This document shows positions 35,374-43,941 of a stretch of DNA of 64,000 nucleotides, piece after piece. Positions within the stretch are counted from its first letter, which is position 1, and the number at the start of each line of letters is the position of its first letter. The notes beneath the pieces are model-generated. The model had not been told where the DNA came from, ran no database searches, and saw only the letters and a program-made list of their open reading frames with translations. This DNA comes from UKL13-3 sp044353855 (lineage in GTDB: Bacteria; Bacteroidota; Bacteroidia; UKL13-3). A program made the translations under genes and the position numbers. The DNA is taken from NCBI GenBank assembly GCA_044353855.1, contig JBILBF010000001.1:806001-870000 (forward strand), written 5' to 3'.

Positions 35374-35386
35374 CAATAAACTAGAA

Positions 35387-35746
35387 ATGACCGAAGAAGA
35401 GTTTAATAAGTTAATAGAATCATTGAATGTTGATTTAAAAATATATGATGAGATGATAAAAGAAGTTTCATCAGATATGATAGCAGGGGGATTCACTAAA
35501 TTTCCTATTTTTATCGCTACTGAACAAGAGATTAAAATGGGTGAACTTATTTTAGAAAAAGATGAACATGCTGCATCTTTCAGCATTTACGCAACTACTC
35601 TTGAGGAAATGGTCAATCAAAAAATAATATTAGAAAACAAAAAAGAAGAATTTGTTAACGTATATAAAGATGCCAATAAGTTTATGTGTGTTATGTTGCT
35701 TACTACTACAATTGCTAGTTTTGTTTTTGTACCTTATAAAAGTTAA
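35387..35746 (+). CDS. Conserved hypothetical protein with a C-terminal hydrophobic segment
   Basis: This 119-residue protein is acidic and helical (MTEEEFNKLIESLNVD and EHAASFSIYATTLEEMVN) and carries one hydrophobic segment near the C-terminus (FMCVMLLTTTIASFVFV), so it may be tail-anchored. I recognise no family. It lies between rlmD (13 bases) and the glycosyltransferase (12 bases), all on the same strand, so the three may form an operon. Confidence 0.65.
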   Translation: MTEEEFNKLIESLNVDLKIYDEMIKEVSSDMIAGGFTKFPIFIATEQEIKMGELILEKDEHAASFSIYATTLEEMVNQKIILENKKEEFVNVYKDANKFMCVMLLTTTIASFVFVPYKS

Positions 35747-35758
35747 TAAAAGTAACTT

Positions 35759-36793
35759 ATGAATCATTTTCCTAAAGTTGCAGTTGTTATTATCCATTGG
35801 AATCGAAAGAATTTACTTGAAGAGTTTTTGCCTTTTGTATGCGCATCAACCTATCCAAATTTAGAAATTGTAGTTGCTGATAATAATTCTACTGACGGTT
35901 CAGTTCAATACATTAAACAACAATTTCCGCAAATTAACATTATACAGAATGAAGATAATTATGGATATGCTGGTGGTTATAACCATGCTTTAAAATATGT
36001 AAAAGCAGATTATTATGTATTACTGAATAACGATATTGAAGTCCCCCCTAGATGGATAGAACCCATTATCGAAGTAATGGAACGTGATGCGAATATTGGT
36101 GCTTGTCAGCCCAAAATGTTGGATTATAAAAACAGATCAAGTTTTGAATACGCGGGTGCTTGTGGTGGTTACATGGATAGACTTGGTTATGTTTTTTGTC
36201 GTGGTCGTTTATTCGAAGTATTAGAAGAGGATAAAGGTCAATATAATTTAGAGGCTGACATTTTTTGGGCAACAGGTGCTTGTTTATTTATTAGAAGCAA
36301 TGTTTTTCATGAAGCAGGAGGATTTGATGAAAACTTTTTTGCTCATATGGAAGAAGTAGACTTATGTTGGAGAATACAATTATTAGGGTTTAAATTAAAA
36401 GCAATCCCCTCTTCTCATGTTTACCACGTTGGAGGTGGCACATTAAACAAAATGAGTCCTCAAAAAACATTTCTTAATTTTAGAAATAACTTAATTATGT
36501 TGACTAAAAATTTGCCATGGCCAACATTATTATGGTTAATTCCAGTTCGCTCTTTGCTGGATCTAATGAGTTCTGTTTTCTTTTTAATAAATGGGTTTCC
36601 TGCCTATAGCGTAGCCGTTCATCGGGCCCATGCCGATTATTTTTTTAGATTTAGAAAGTGGTGGAAGTTGAGGGAAAAAGTAGCTCCAATTTTTAAAAAT
36701 GAAAGTTTTAGTGGTGTATACAATGGCAGTGTAGTTGCCGAACATTTTATAAGTAAAAAACAAGTATTTAGCGATTTGAAAAAACCAATTTAA
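35759..36793 (+). CDS. Glycosyltransferase family 2, rhamnosyltransferase-like
   Basis: This 344-residue GT-A enzyme starts VAVVIIHWNRKNLLEEFL. VVADNNSTDGS and the metal site VLLNNDIEVP (NND instead of DxD) follow. WATGACLFIRSNVFHEAGGFDENFFAHMEEVDLCWR is the typical acceptor region of WbbL/rhamnosyl transferases. The C-terminus has hydrophobic amphipathic stretches (about 245-285). It likely builds a cell-surface polysaccharide. Its stop codon abuts that of the convergent aminotransferase. Confidence 0.88.
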   Translation: MNHFPKVAVVIIHWNRKNLLEEFLPFVCASTYPNLEIVVADNNSTDGSVQYIKQQFPQINIIQNEDNYGYAGGYNHALKYVKADYYVLLNNDIEVPPRWIEPIIEVMERDANIGACQPKMLDYKNRSSFEYAGACGGYMDRLGYVFCRGRLFEVLEEDKGQYNLEADIFWATGACLFIRSNVFHEAGGFDENFFAHMEEVDLCWRIQLLGFKLKAIPSSHVYHVGGGTLNKMSPQKTFLNFRNNLIMLTKNLPWPTLLWLIPVRSLLDLMSSVFFLINGFPAYSVAVHRAHADYFFRFRKWWKLREKVAPIFKNESFSGVYNGSVVAEHFISKKQVFSDLKKPI

Positions 36794-37990
36794 TTAATAA
36801 CCACAAATCTTTTTAATATTGGTAAGTATGATTTGACAAGCTGTTATTATCTCAGCTTCTGTTATAATTAAAGGGGGTGCAATTCTAAATTTATTTGTTG
36901 CAAACAAAAACCAATCGCTTATAACGCCATCATTAATACAAGCATCTATTATTTTTTTGTTTAATTCAAAACTATCAAACTCTAGTGAAAGCATAAGCCC
37001 TTTTCCCGAAATACTTTTAATAGCAGGATGTATTAGATTTTGTCTAAATAATATTTCTTTTGCCGAAATATGTTCAATCCATTTATGTGATAAAAGTTCT
37101 TCTATTCCTGCAACTGCAGCGGCACAAATAACTGGGTGTCCTCCAAAAGTTGTTATATGACCTAAAATAGGATTATCAGCTAGTGTCATCATCATGTTAT
37201 GAGACGAAACAAATGCCCCTATTGGCATTCCTGCCCCAAGGGCTTTTCCCAATAATAAAATATCGGGTATTACACCACTGTGTTCAAATGCAAATAGCTT
37301 GCCTGTTCGGCCCATTCCAGTTTGTATTTCATCAAAAATTAAAAGCACACAGTGGTCGTCACATTTTTTTCGTAAAGCTTTTAAAAAAAGTTCATCTGTT
37401 GCCATGTACCCAGCTTCACCACGTACAATTTCAATAATAACACATGCAGTTTTAGAAGTAATACGTTCTAATTCTTCAACATTACCATTTGTTAAAAAAT
37501 GAACATCGGGTAGAAGTGGGCGATAGGCTTGTTTATATTGCTCCTCACTGTTTAAACTTAAAGCTGCATGGGTACTTCCATGATATGCATTTTTAAAAGC
37601 TATAATTTCACTTCTGTTTGTTACTCTTTTAGCAAGCTTTAAAGCTCCATCTGTTGCTTCTGCTCCTGAGGTTACAAAATATACACAGTTTAATGTTGTG
37701 GGTAACAAAGAAGTAAGTTTTTTTGCTAATTGTACTTGTGGTGATTGAATGTATTCACCATATACCATTACATGCATATACTTATCAACTTGTGTTTTAA
37801 TAGCATTTTTAACTTTTTCGTTTCCGTGACCTAAACTACTAACGCTAATACCCGATATCAAATCAATATATTTTTTCCCTTTTGAGTCTATTAAATGTAT
37901 ACCCTCAGCTTTTTCAATTTCTAATAATAATGGAAATCTTGTAGTTTGAGCTTGGTGGCTTAAAAATAGTTCACGATTACTAATATGCAT
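36794..37990 (-). CDS. Class III PLP aminotransferase (ArgD/GABA-transaminase-like)
   Basis: This 398-residue PLP enzyme has FVTSGAEATDGALKLAK, the DEIQTGMGRTGK pyridine-ring aspartate (Asp220) and the Schiff-base lysine Lys249 in LLLGKALGAGMPIG. It could be acetylornithine or ornithine aminotransferase, but the substrate is not clear and no arginine genes are adjacent, so I give no symbol. The -7-like GATATTTG lies four bases before its ATG. Confidence 0.88.
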   Translation of the reverse strand: MHISNRELFLSHQAQTTRFPLLLEIEKAEGIHLIDSKGKKYIDLISGISVSSLGHGNEKVKNAIKTQVDKYMHVMVYGEYIQSPQVQLAKKLTSLLPTTLNCVYFVTSGAEATDGALKLAKRVTNRSEIIAFKNAYHGSTHAALSLNSEEQYKQAYRPLLPDVHFLTNGNVEELERITSKTACVIIEIVRGEAGYMATDELFLKALRKKCDDHCVLLIFDEIQTGMGRTGKLFAFEHSGVIPDILLLGKALGAGMPIGAFVSSHNMMMTLADNPILGHITTFGGHPVICAAAVAGIEELLSHKWIEHISAKEILFRQNLIHPAIKSISGKGLMLSLEFDSFELNKKIIDACINDGVISDWFLFATNKFRIAPPLIITEAEIITACQIILTNIKKICGY

Positions 37991-37994
37991 AATT

Positions 37995-38002
37995 CAAATA
38001 TC
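37995..38002 (-). promoter_or_regulatory. -7-like element of aminotransferase gene
   Basis: GATATTTG differs from TAnnTTTG in one position and lies four bases before the ATG. Confidence 0.25.
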
Positions 38003-38017
38003 GACTTTAGTTTATAC

Positions 38018-38047
38018 AAAAAGCCACTCAGAGTAGAGTGGCTTTTT
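38018..38047 (-). terminator. Terminator of the deoxyhypusine-synthase-like gene
   Basis: A perfect 12-base stem (AAAAAGCCACTC) with a six-base loop and a T-run in both directions, 27 bases after the stop codon. Confidence 0.85.
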
Positions 38048-38074
38048 ATGTGAAATAACTTTATAAGGGATAAT

Positions 38075-39049
38075 CTACCAACCTAATATCCAAGCAAACA
38101 TTAACGGAGCAACAATGGTAGCATCACTTTCTACTATAAATTTTGGGGTATGTATGTCCAATTTACCCCAAGTAATTTTTTCATTTGGTACTGCTCCAGA
38201 ATAAGACCCATATGAAGTTGTAGAGTCACTTATTTGACAAAAATAACTCCAAAATGGTATGTTCTCCATTTCCATATCTTGATATAACATTGGTACAACA
38301 CATATTGGGAAATCTCCAGCAATTCCACCCCCAATTTGAAAAAATCCTAATCCTTTACCTTCTGAGTTTTTCACGTACCAATCCGCTAACCATACCATAT
38401 ATTCTATACCACTTTTCATCGTGCTAGCTTTCATTTCGTTTTTTATCACATAAGAAGCAAAAATATTTCCCATTGTTGAATCTTCCCAACCCGGAACTAC
38501 TATAGGTAAGTTGCATTCAGCTGCAGCAAGCATCCATGAGTTTTTGGGGTCTATCTCATAATATTGCTCTAAATCGCCACTTAACAGCATTTTGTACATA
38601 TATTCATGAGGAAAATAACGTTCACCACTCTTATCGGCTGTATTCCATACATTAAAAATATGTTTCTGCAGTCTTCTAAACGCCTCTTCTTCTGGAATAC
38701 AAGTATCAGTTACACGGTTGTAGTGGTTTTCTAATAAATCCCATTCATCTTGCGGTGATAAATCACGATAGTTTGGCACCCTTTTGTAGTGAGAATGAGC
38801 CACCAAATTCATTATATCTTCTTCTAAATTAGCTCCAGTACAACTAATAATATCAACTTTACCCTGACGAATCATTTCTGCTAATGATTTTCCTAGCTCG
38901 GCTGTACTCATAGCTCCTGCAAGGGTTACCATCATTTTCCCTCCTTCAGTTAAATGGGTTTCATAACCTTTAGCGGCATCAACTAGAGCTGCTGCATTAA
39001 AGTGTTTGTAATGTGTTTCAATAAACTTCGAAATTGGTCCTTTAGTCAT
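38075..39049 (-). CDS. Deoxyhypusine-synthase-like protein (bacterial; maybe homospermidine synthesis)
   Basis: This protein of about 324 residues has the deoxyhypusine synthase fold. The conserved regions are GGKMMVTLAGAMSTAELGK, ISCTGANLEEDI, the polyamine/NAD segment VPGWEDSTMGN and GGGIAGDFPICVVP. The active-site lysine is Lys296 in ITWGKLDIH (ATG numbering). Bacteria do not make hypusine, and related bacterial enzymes make homospermidine or similar polyamines. I choose ATG at 39049: the upstream TTG (39068-39070) lies inside a TATATTTG -7 element and so cannot start the protein. Confidence 0.85.
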   Translation of the reverse strand: MTKGPISKFIETHYKHFNAAALVDAAKGYETHLTEGGKMMVTLAGAMSTAELGKSLAEMIRQGKVDIISCTGANLEEDIMNLVAHSHYKRVPNYRDLSPQDEWDLLENHYNRVTDTCIPEEEAFRRLQKHIFNVWNTADKSGERYFPHEYMYKMLLSGDLEQYYEIDPKNSWMLAAAECNLPIVVPGWEDSTMGNIFASYVIKNEMKASTMKSGIEYMVWLADWYVKNSEGKGLGFFQIGGGIAGDFPICVVPMLYQDMEMENIPFWSYFCQISDSTTSYGSYSGAVPNEKITWGKLDIHTPKFIVESDATIVAPLMFAWILGW

Positions 39050-39067
39050 TGTGAGTTTTAATTTGGG

Positions 39068-39075
39068 CAAATATA
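39068..39075 (-). promoter_or_regulatory. -7 promoter element of deoxyhypusine-synthase-like gene
   Basis: TATATTTG is a perfect -7 match ending 18 bases before the ATG. No clear -33 element. Confidence 0.5.
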
Positions 39076-39305
39076 ATCCCTCATTATTAAATTTAAATAA
39101 ATAAAACGGATAGCTATTTCATTCTCCTTATAAAAGATTATCGTTTTTATTCCCTCTTACAATTGTGTATACAATTCAATTTTTTAATTCTTGTGCTGTA
39201 AATACAAGATACAATTGTGATTAATTTAGGTATAATCAATTGGGTAAATCAACATTGTTTGGAGAGCGAAGATATTGAGCGTATTTTTACAGCAAAATAA
39301 GAGAT

Positions 39306-40649
39306 ATGGAAATTGTTTTTTTAGTATTAGGTATTATTACAGGAGTTATAATTGGAGTGTTTTTTCAAAAAAGCAAATCACCTCACTCTGCTATTATTGA
39401 TACTGAAATCAATGATTGGAGAACTAAATTTATTCATGCATCTAATGAAGTTAGTGCATTAACAAATGCAGAATCGATGTTGCGTTCAGATGTTGAATTT
39501 TTTAAAACTGAAATTTCGACTAAACAAGATCAAATCATAAAACTAAATAATGAACTAACGTCAGCTTTAAATAGCACTAAAAATATTGAACAACGTTTAC
39601 TCGAACAAAAGTCAGAAGTTGAAAAGTTAAATCAACGATTTAAAGAGGAATTCGAAAACTTGGCAGCTAAAATCCTTGAAGAGAAAACTCAAAAATTTAC
39701 CGAACAGAACAAACAATCGTTGGATGGTATTTTGACACCTTTACGTGAACGTATCAAGGATTTTGAAGATAAGGTTCAAAAAGTGTATGATACTGAGGCT
39801 GCAGAACGAAACATGCTCAAAGGGGAGATAAAGCAATTGATGGGACTCAATCAACAAATGCACCTTGATACACAAAATTTAACAAAAGCTCTTAAAGGTG
39901 ATAATAAAACACAAGGCAATTGGGGTGAATTTATTTTAGAAAGTATTCTTGAAAAGTCAGGTTTGGTTAAAGATAGAGAGTATAAAACTCAAGAAAGTAT
40001 ATCTACTTCTGATGGCAAACGATTTCAACCTGATGTTGTTATTAATTTGCCCGATGGAAAATGTTTGGTTGTTGATTCAAAAGTTTCATTAGTGGCTTAT
40101 GAACGCTATGTTTCAACTGATGATGATCAATTGAAAATTATGGCTCTTAAAGAACACGGACAATCATTTAAGTCGCACATAAAAGGATTAAGTGAAAAAA
40201 ATTATCAAAATTTGTACGGAGTAAAAAGTCTAGATTTTGTGTTACTTTTTGTACCCATTGAATCAGCATTTGCTGCTGCTGTTCAATTTGATAACCAAAT
40301 ATTTAATGATGCTTTTGAACGAAATATTGTTATTGTAAGTCCATCAACTTTGCTCGCTACGTTGCGAACTGTTGCCAATATATGGAGACAAGAAAGTCAA
40401 AGTAAAAATGCCGTTGAAATAGCTAGCCGTGCAGGAGATATGTATGATAAATTTGTTGGTTTTGTAGAGGATTTAATTTTATTAGGGAATAAATTACGGG
40501 ATTCACAAAAAGCATATGAAGGAGCAATGAACAAATTACATCAAGGCAGTGGAAATTTAGTGAAACGATCTGAAGAGTTAAAAAAGTTAGGGGCCAAGGC
40601 AACTAAATCGTTACCTATTAATCTTTTAGATAGGGCAATTGGTGAATGA
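39306..40649 (+). CDS. rmuC: DNA recombination protein RmuC homolog
   Basis: This 447-residue protein has an N-terminal membrane anchor (about 2-20) and a long coiled coil (about 35-180). The RmuC nuclease-like domain is C-terminal and includes the motif GNWGEFILESILEKSGL and DSKVSLVAYERYV. RmuC limits DNA inversions at short inverted repeats in E. coli; the mechanism is unknown. It is divergent from the deoxyhypusine-synthase-like gene and precedes lolA on the same strand. Confidence 0.9.
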   Translation: MEIVFLVLGIITGVIIGVFFQKSKSPHSAIIDTEINDWRTKFIHASNEVSALTNAESMLRSDVEFFKTEISTKQDQIIKLNNELTSALNSTKNIEQRLLEQKSEVEKLNQRFKEEFENLAAKILEEKTQKFTEQNKQSLDGILTPLRERIKDFEDKVQKVYDTEAAERNMLKGEIKQLMGLNQQMHLDTQNLTKALKGDNKTQGNWGEFILESILEKSGLVKDREYKTQESISTSDGKRFQPDVVINLPDGKCLVVDSKVSLVAYERYVSTDDDQLKIMALKEHGQSFKSHIKGLSEKNYQNLYGVKSLDFVLLFVPIESAFAAAVQFDNQIFNDAFERNIVIVSPSTLLATLRTVANIWRQESQSKNAVEIASRAGDMYDKFVGFVEDLILLGNKLRDSQKAYEGAMNKLHQGSGNLVKRSEELKKLGAKATKSLPINLLDRAIGE

Positions 40650-40693
40650 TATATGTCATTTATTCTTATGATTCATTCATTTAGTCAAAATTG

Positions 40694-40701
40694 CATATTT
40701 G
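40694..40701 (+). promoter_or_regulatory. -7-like element of lolA gene
   Basis: CATATTTG, one mismatch to TAnnTTTG, ends four bases before the GTG start. The apparent upstream TTG start overlaps it. Confidence 0.3.
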
Positions 40702-40705
40702 TAGT

Positions 40706-41356
40706 GTGAAAAATTTATTAACCATTATTCTTACGTTTAGTTTTTTAATTGCTAATGCTCAGTCCAAATCAGTAGTAGATAAAAAAGCAGAAAAACTTTT
40801 AACTACTATCAGTAAACGTTACAAAGCATTTAAATCAATAAAAGCTGATTTTATATATGCAATAGAAAGTAAAGCAGACAAATTCACTGAAAAGCAAAAT
40901 GGAACTTTGCTTGTAAAAGGGAATAAGTTTAAGCTAGATATTGCTGGCCAAACTATTATTTCTGATAATGCTACAATTTGGACTTATAGTAAAGAAGTAA
41001 ATGAAGTACAAATTAGTAATTATAACCCTAAGGAAAGTGCTATTCGAATTGATGATATTTTTACAATGTATAGCAAAGGATTTATCTCAAAAATAGCTGA
41101 AGAAAAAAAAGAATCAGGTAAAGAGGTTACTATTATAGAATTAGTACCAACAAATAAAAAGAAAAATTATTTTAAGATTAAACTAACAGTCGACAAAACG
41201 AATCAAACAATTTTAAAATCTGTAGTTTATGATAAAAACGGAACAATTCACACGTATACTATAACCAATCAAGTTCCTAATCTTAAACTTGAAGACAAAA
41301 CGTTTACTTTTGATAAATCAAAATATCCCAAAATTGAAGTTATTGATTTACGCTAA
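40706..41356 (+). CDS. lolA: LolA-like outer-membrane lipoprotein carrier
   Basis: This protein of about 216 residues has a signal peptide ending near IANAQ. The body has the half-barrel LolA pattern (ISKRYKAFKSIKADFIYAIESK, GTLLVKGNKFKLDIAGQ, TIWTYSKEVNEVQISNYNP). LolA carries lipoproteins from the inner to the outer membrane. I start at GTG 40706 (VKNLLTIIL), a normal signal-peptide start, rather than at the TTG 15 bases upstream, which lies in a -7 element. It overlaps the convergent hypothetical lipoprotein by four bases. Confidence 0.85.
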   Translation: MKNLLTIILTFSFLIANAQSKSVVDKKAEKLLTTISKRYKAFKSIKADFIYAIESKADKFTEKQNGTLLVKGNKFKLDIAGQTIISDNATIWTYSKEVNEVQISNYNPKESAIRIDDIFTMYSKGFISKIAEEKKESGKEVTIIELVPTNKKKNYFKIKLTVDKTNQTILKSVVYDKNGTIHTYTITNQVPNLKLEDKTFTFDKSKYPKIEVIDLR

Positions 41357-41904
41357 TTGTTAATGAATTTTGCATTGATGGTATAGGTGCTTTTATGTCC
41401 AAATTTCACTTGTTGAATTTCCTCTATTCTAAAGCCTTGTGAAGGCAAATATGTTATCTTTTTTCTAACTTCTATTAAGTTTATCTTTTCTATATAAATT
41501 GCTTCAACAAAATTTATTTTTTGGTTTTCAGGGTTTGTTGAAATTGTACACAGTTTTAGATTTGGTTTTGCATCTATTGATGTAAATGAAATTGTACAAA
41601 TTGTATCGGTATTAATAATTGTATCCATCTGATAACTGCCATTTTTTTTAGGATTACTTAAATCTATTAACGTAAAAATAGCTAGCTCATTTTCCCAATT
41701 CACTTGAGTTCTTGTAATCGTATCTAGTTCGTTGTTAAACAATAATTTCTTTAATATGCCAATTTTCTGTTGATTAAGAATATGTATTTGATTGTCAAAA
41801 TATGATTTTGAATCCCATAGAGATATTGGCTTTTCTACTCCGGTAAAATTGCAACCAATGAATACAAATAGTACCATCAGCATCAAAAAAGATATTTTTA
41901 ACAT
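41353..41904 (-). CDS. Hypothetical lipoprotein
   Basis: This 183-residue protein has a short hydrophobic N-terminus with lipobox FIGC (Cys18), so it is probably an outer-membrane lipoprotein. The rest is beta-rich with no motif I recognise (LLFNNELDTITRTQVNWENELAIF, SFTSIDAKPNLKLC). Its start overlaps gpmI by seven bases, so it is co-translated with gpmI, but no functional link is evident. Confidence 0.7.
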   Translation of the reverse strand: MLKISFLMLMVLFVFIGCNFTGVEKPISLWDSKSYFDNQIHILNQQKIGILKKLLFNNELDTITRTQVNWENELAIFTLIDLSNPKKNGSYQMDTIINTDTICTISFTSIDAKPNLKLCTISTNPENQKINFVEAIYIEKINLIEVRKKITYLPSQGFRIEEIQQVKFGHKSTYTINAKFINN

Positions 41905-43424
41905 AACAAACTTTCTCCTGTCATTTCTGCTGGTTTAGGGAGATTTAAAAGGTCTAAAAATGTAGGTGCCAAATCTGCTAATCTGCCATTAGAAAGTTGG
42001 TGATTTATTTTTGGCTGAACAAGGATTACAGGGACTTTATTAGTTGTGTGAGCTGTATTTGGAGTCCCATCTTCTTCATTTAACATATACTCACCATTAC
42101 CGTGATCAGCTGTAATAATTATTGAGTAGTTTTTCAATAATGCAGCACTAACTATTCTACCTATACAATTATCAACCTTTTCTACAGCTTTAATTTCAGC
42201 ATTTATTATTCCTGTGTGACCTACCATATCAGGGTTAGCAAAGTTTACACAGATAAAAGCTGCTGCTTCTTTGTCGATTTCTGCTAATGTAAATTTACAT
42301 ACCTCTTCTGCACTCATTTCCGGTTGCAAGTCGTAAGTTGCAACCTTTGGTGAAGGTGCCATATATCTAGATTCTCCTACAAATGGATTTTCTCTTCCTC
42401 CTGAAAAAAAGAAACTTACATGAGGATACTTTTCAGTTTCAGCAATTCTTACTTGTTTTAAGTGATGCTTTTCTAATACTTCACCCAATGTCATGTTAAG
42501 TTCTAAATCTGGAAATACAACACCAATATTTTCATAAGTTTTATCGTATTCAGTTAATGTTATATAATGAAGATGCAATTTATGCATATTGTGTTCTTGA
42601 AAATCTTGTTGAGTTAAAGCCATTGTTATCTCTCTTGCTCTATCTGTTCTAAAATTAAAACATATCACAACATCTCCTGCTTCAATTTTTGCGTAAGGAT
42701 TTTGATTTGCATCAACTGCTATAATTGGTTTAATAAATTCATCAGTTTCTCCACCTTCATATCTTTGCTTTAGTGTATTAATAATGTTAGTAGAATGATA
42801 CCCCAAACCATTTACTAGTGCATCGTAAGCTATTTTTACCCGCTCCCATCTTTTATCTCTATCCATTGCATAATATCTACCTGTAATCGATGCTATTTTT
42901 CCTCCAGTTTCAGCTAATTTTAATTCCAAGTCTGTTAAATATTGAACCCCACCTTTAGGGTCGGTATCTCTACCATCTGTAAAGGCATGTATAAAAAAAT
43001 TGTTCATTTTCTGCTCTTGCATTATGTCACATAATCCTTTTAAATGCTCTATCGAAGAATGAACTCCGCCATCACTTACCAAACCAATTAAGTGTATTTT
43101 TTTCCTATTGCTATTTGCGTATGCAATGGCTTTAATAAGCGTTTTGTTTTGGTTTACATTTTTTTCTTTAAATGCTTTATTAATTAAAACTAATTGTTGA
43201 AATACAACTCGCCCTGCTCCAATATTCATGTGCCCTACTTCTGAATTACCCATTTGCCCTTCAGGAAGTCCAACATCTTCTCCTGAAGTTTTTAGCTCCG
43301 CATTGGGGTATTTACTTTTAAGAAAATCAAAATTAGGTTTCTTTGCCATATCAATGGCATTTCCATTATAAGATTTTCCATTTCCCCATCCATCTAAAAT
43401 AAGTAATATTGCTTTAGTATTCAT
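41898..43424 (-). CDS. gpmI: 2,3-bisphosphoglycerate-independent phosphoglycerate mutase
   Basis: This 508-residue metal-dependent mutase interconverts 3- and 2-phosphoglycerate in glycolysis and gluconeogenesis. LILDGWG, the catalytic serine in GQMGNSEVGHMNIGAGR, HAFTDGRDTDP, FNFRTDRAREIT and the metal site ADHGNGE are all present. The -7 element TACTTTTG ends four bases before the ATG, so the messenger would be leaderless. The downstream lipoprotein gene overlaps by seven bases. Confidence 0.96.
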   Translation of the reverse strand: MNTKAILLILDGWGNGKSYNGNAIDMAKKPNFDFLKSKYPNAELKTSGEDVGLPEGQMGNSEVGHMNIGAGRVVFQQLVLINKAFKEKNVNQNKTLIKAIAYANSNRKKIHLIGLVSDGGVHSSIEHLKGLCDIMQEQKMNNFFIHAFTDGRDTDPKGGVQYLTDLELKLAETGGKIASITGRYYAMDRDKRWERVKIAYDALVNGLGYHSTNIINTLKQRYEGGETDEFIKPIIAVDANQNPYAKIEAGDVVICFNFRTDRAREITMALTQQDFQEHNMHKLHLHYITLTEYDKTYENIGVVFPDLELNMTLGEVLEKHHLKQVRIAETEKYPHVSFFFSGGRENPFVGESRYMAPSPKVATYDLQPEMSAEEVCKFTLAEIDKEAAAFICVNFANPDMVGHTGIINAEIKAVEKVDNCIGRIVSAALLKNYSIIITADHGNGEYMLNEEDGTPNTAHTTNKVPVILVQPKINHQLSNGRLADLAPTFLDLLNLPKPAEMTGESLLC

Positions 43425-43428
43425 TTAG

Positions 43429-43436
43429 CAAAAGTA
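43429..43436 (-). promoter_or_regulatory. -7 promoter element of gpmI, four bases before the start codon
   Basis: TACTTTTG matches TAnnTTTG exactly. With the start codon four bases downstream, transcription would begin at or next to the ATG. I see no clear -33. Confidence 0.45.
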
Positions 43437-43544
43437 ATCATTAAAAGTTTTATGTTGCTTACACTTACTATCTGGCATTTTTTAGTAATTTGCATCGTGG
43501 CATGGTTTTCGATATTGTCAAAATGCTTTTTATCACTCATTAAT

Positions 43545-43922
43545 ATGAAAACAGGATTACTTTTTTTATGTTCATTTTTAAGTTTTGTTTCTTTTGCTGA
43601 TACATTCGATGACGTAGTTGCTGCTATTAAATCAGCAAATTCAAAAAAGGTTGCAATGTACTTCAATTCTAATGTTGAATTAACGGTGTTGAATGCTGAG
43701 GGAGTTTATAGTAAACCTCAAGCTGAAATAATTATTAAGAATTTTTTTACGAGTAATCCTCCCAAAAATGTTGCAATTCAGCATAAAGGATCTTCAGCTC
43801 AAGGAGCTAAATATGTTATTGCTAATTATGAATGTGCTCAAGGCAATTATAGAATTTATATTTTTATGAAGGAGTCTGCCTCTGAAATGCTTATTCACGA
43901 ATTACGTTTCGAGAAGGAATAA
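43545..43922 (+). CDS. DUF4783-type NTF2-like periplasmic protein
   Basis: This 125-residue protein has a signal peptide (MKTGLLFLCSFLSFVSFAD). A small NTF2-like domain (TFDDVVAAIKSANSKKVAMYF, YSKPQAEIIIKNFF, YRIYIFMKESASEMLIHEL) is typical of DUF4783 in Bacteroidota. The function is unknown. I use the ATG at 43545; the upstream frame at 43452 would add a hydrophobic leader with no support. It is followed after 19 bases by nadC. Confidence 0.8.
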   Translation: MKTGLLFLCSFLSFVSFADTFDDVVAAIKSANSKKVAMYFNSNVELTVLNAEGVYSKPQAEIIIKNFFTSNPPKNVAIQHKGSSAQGAKYVIANYECAQGNYRIYIFMKESASEMLIHELRFEKE

Positions 43923-43941
43923 CTTACTATTATAGTTTTGT

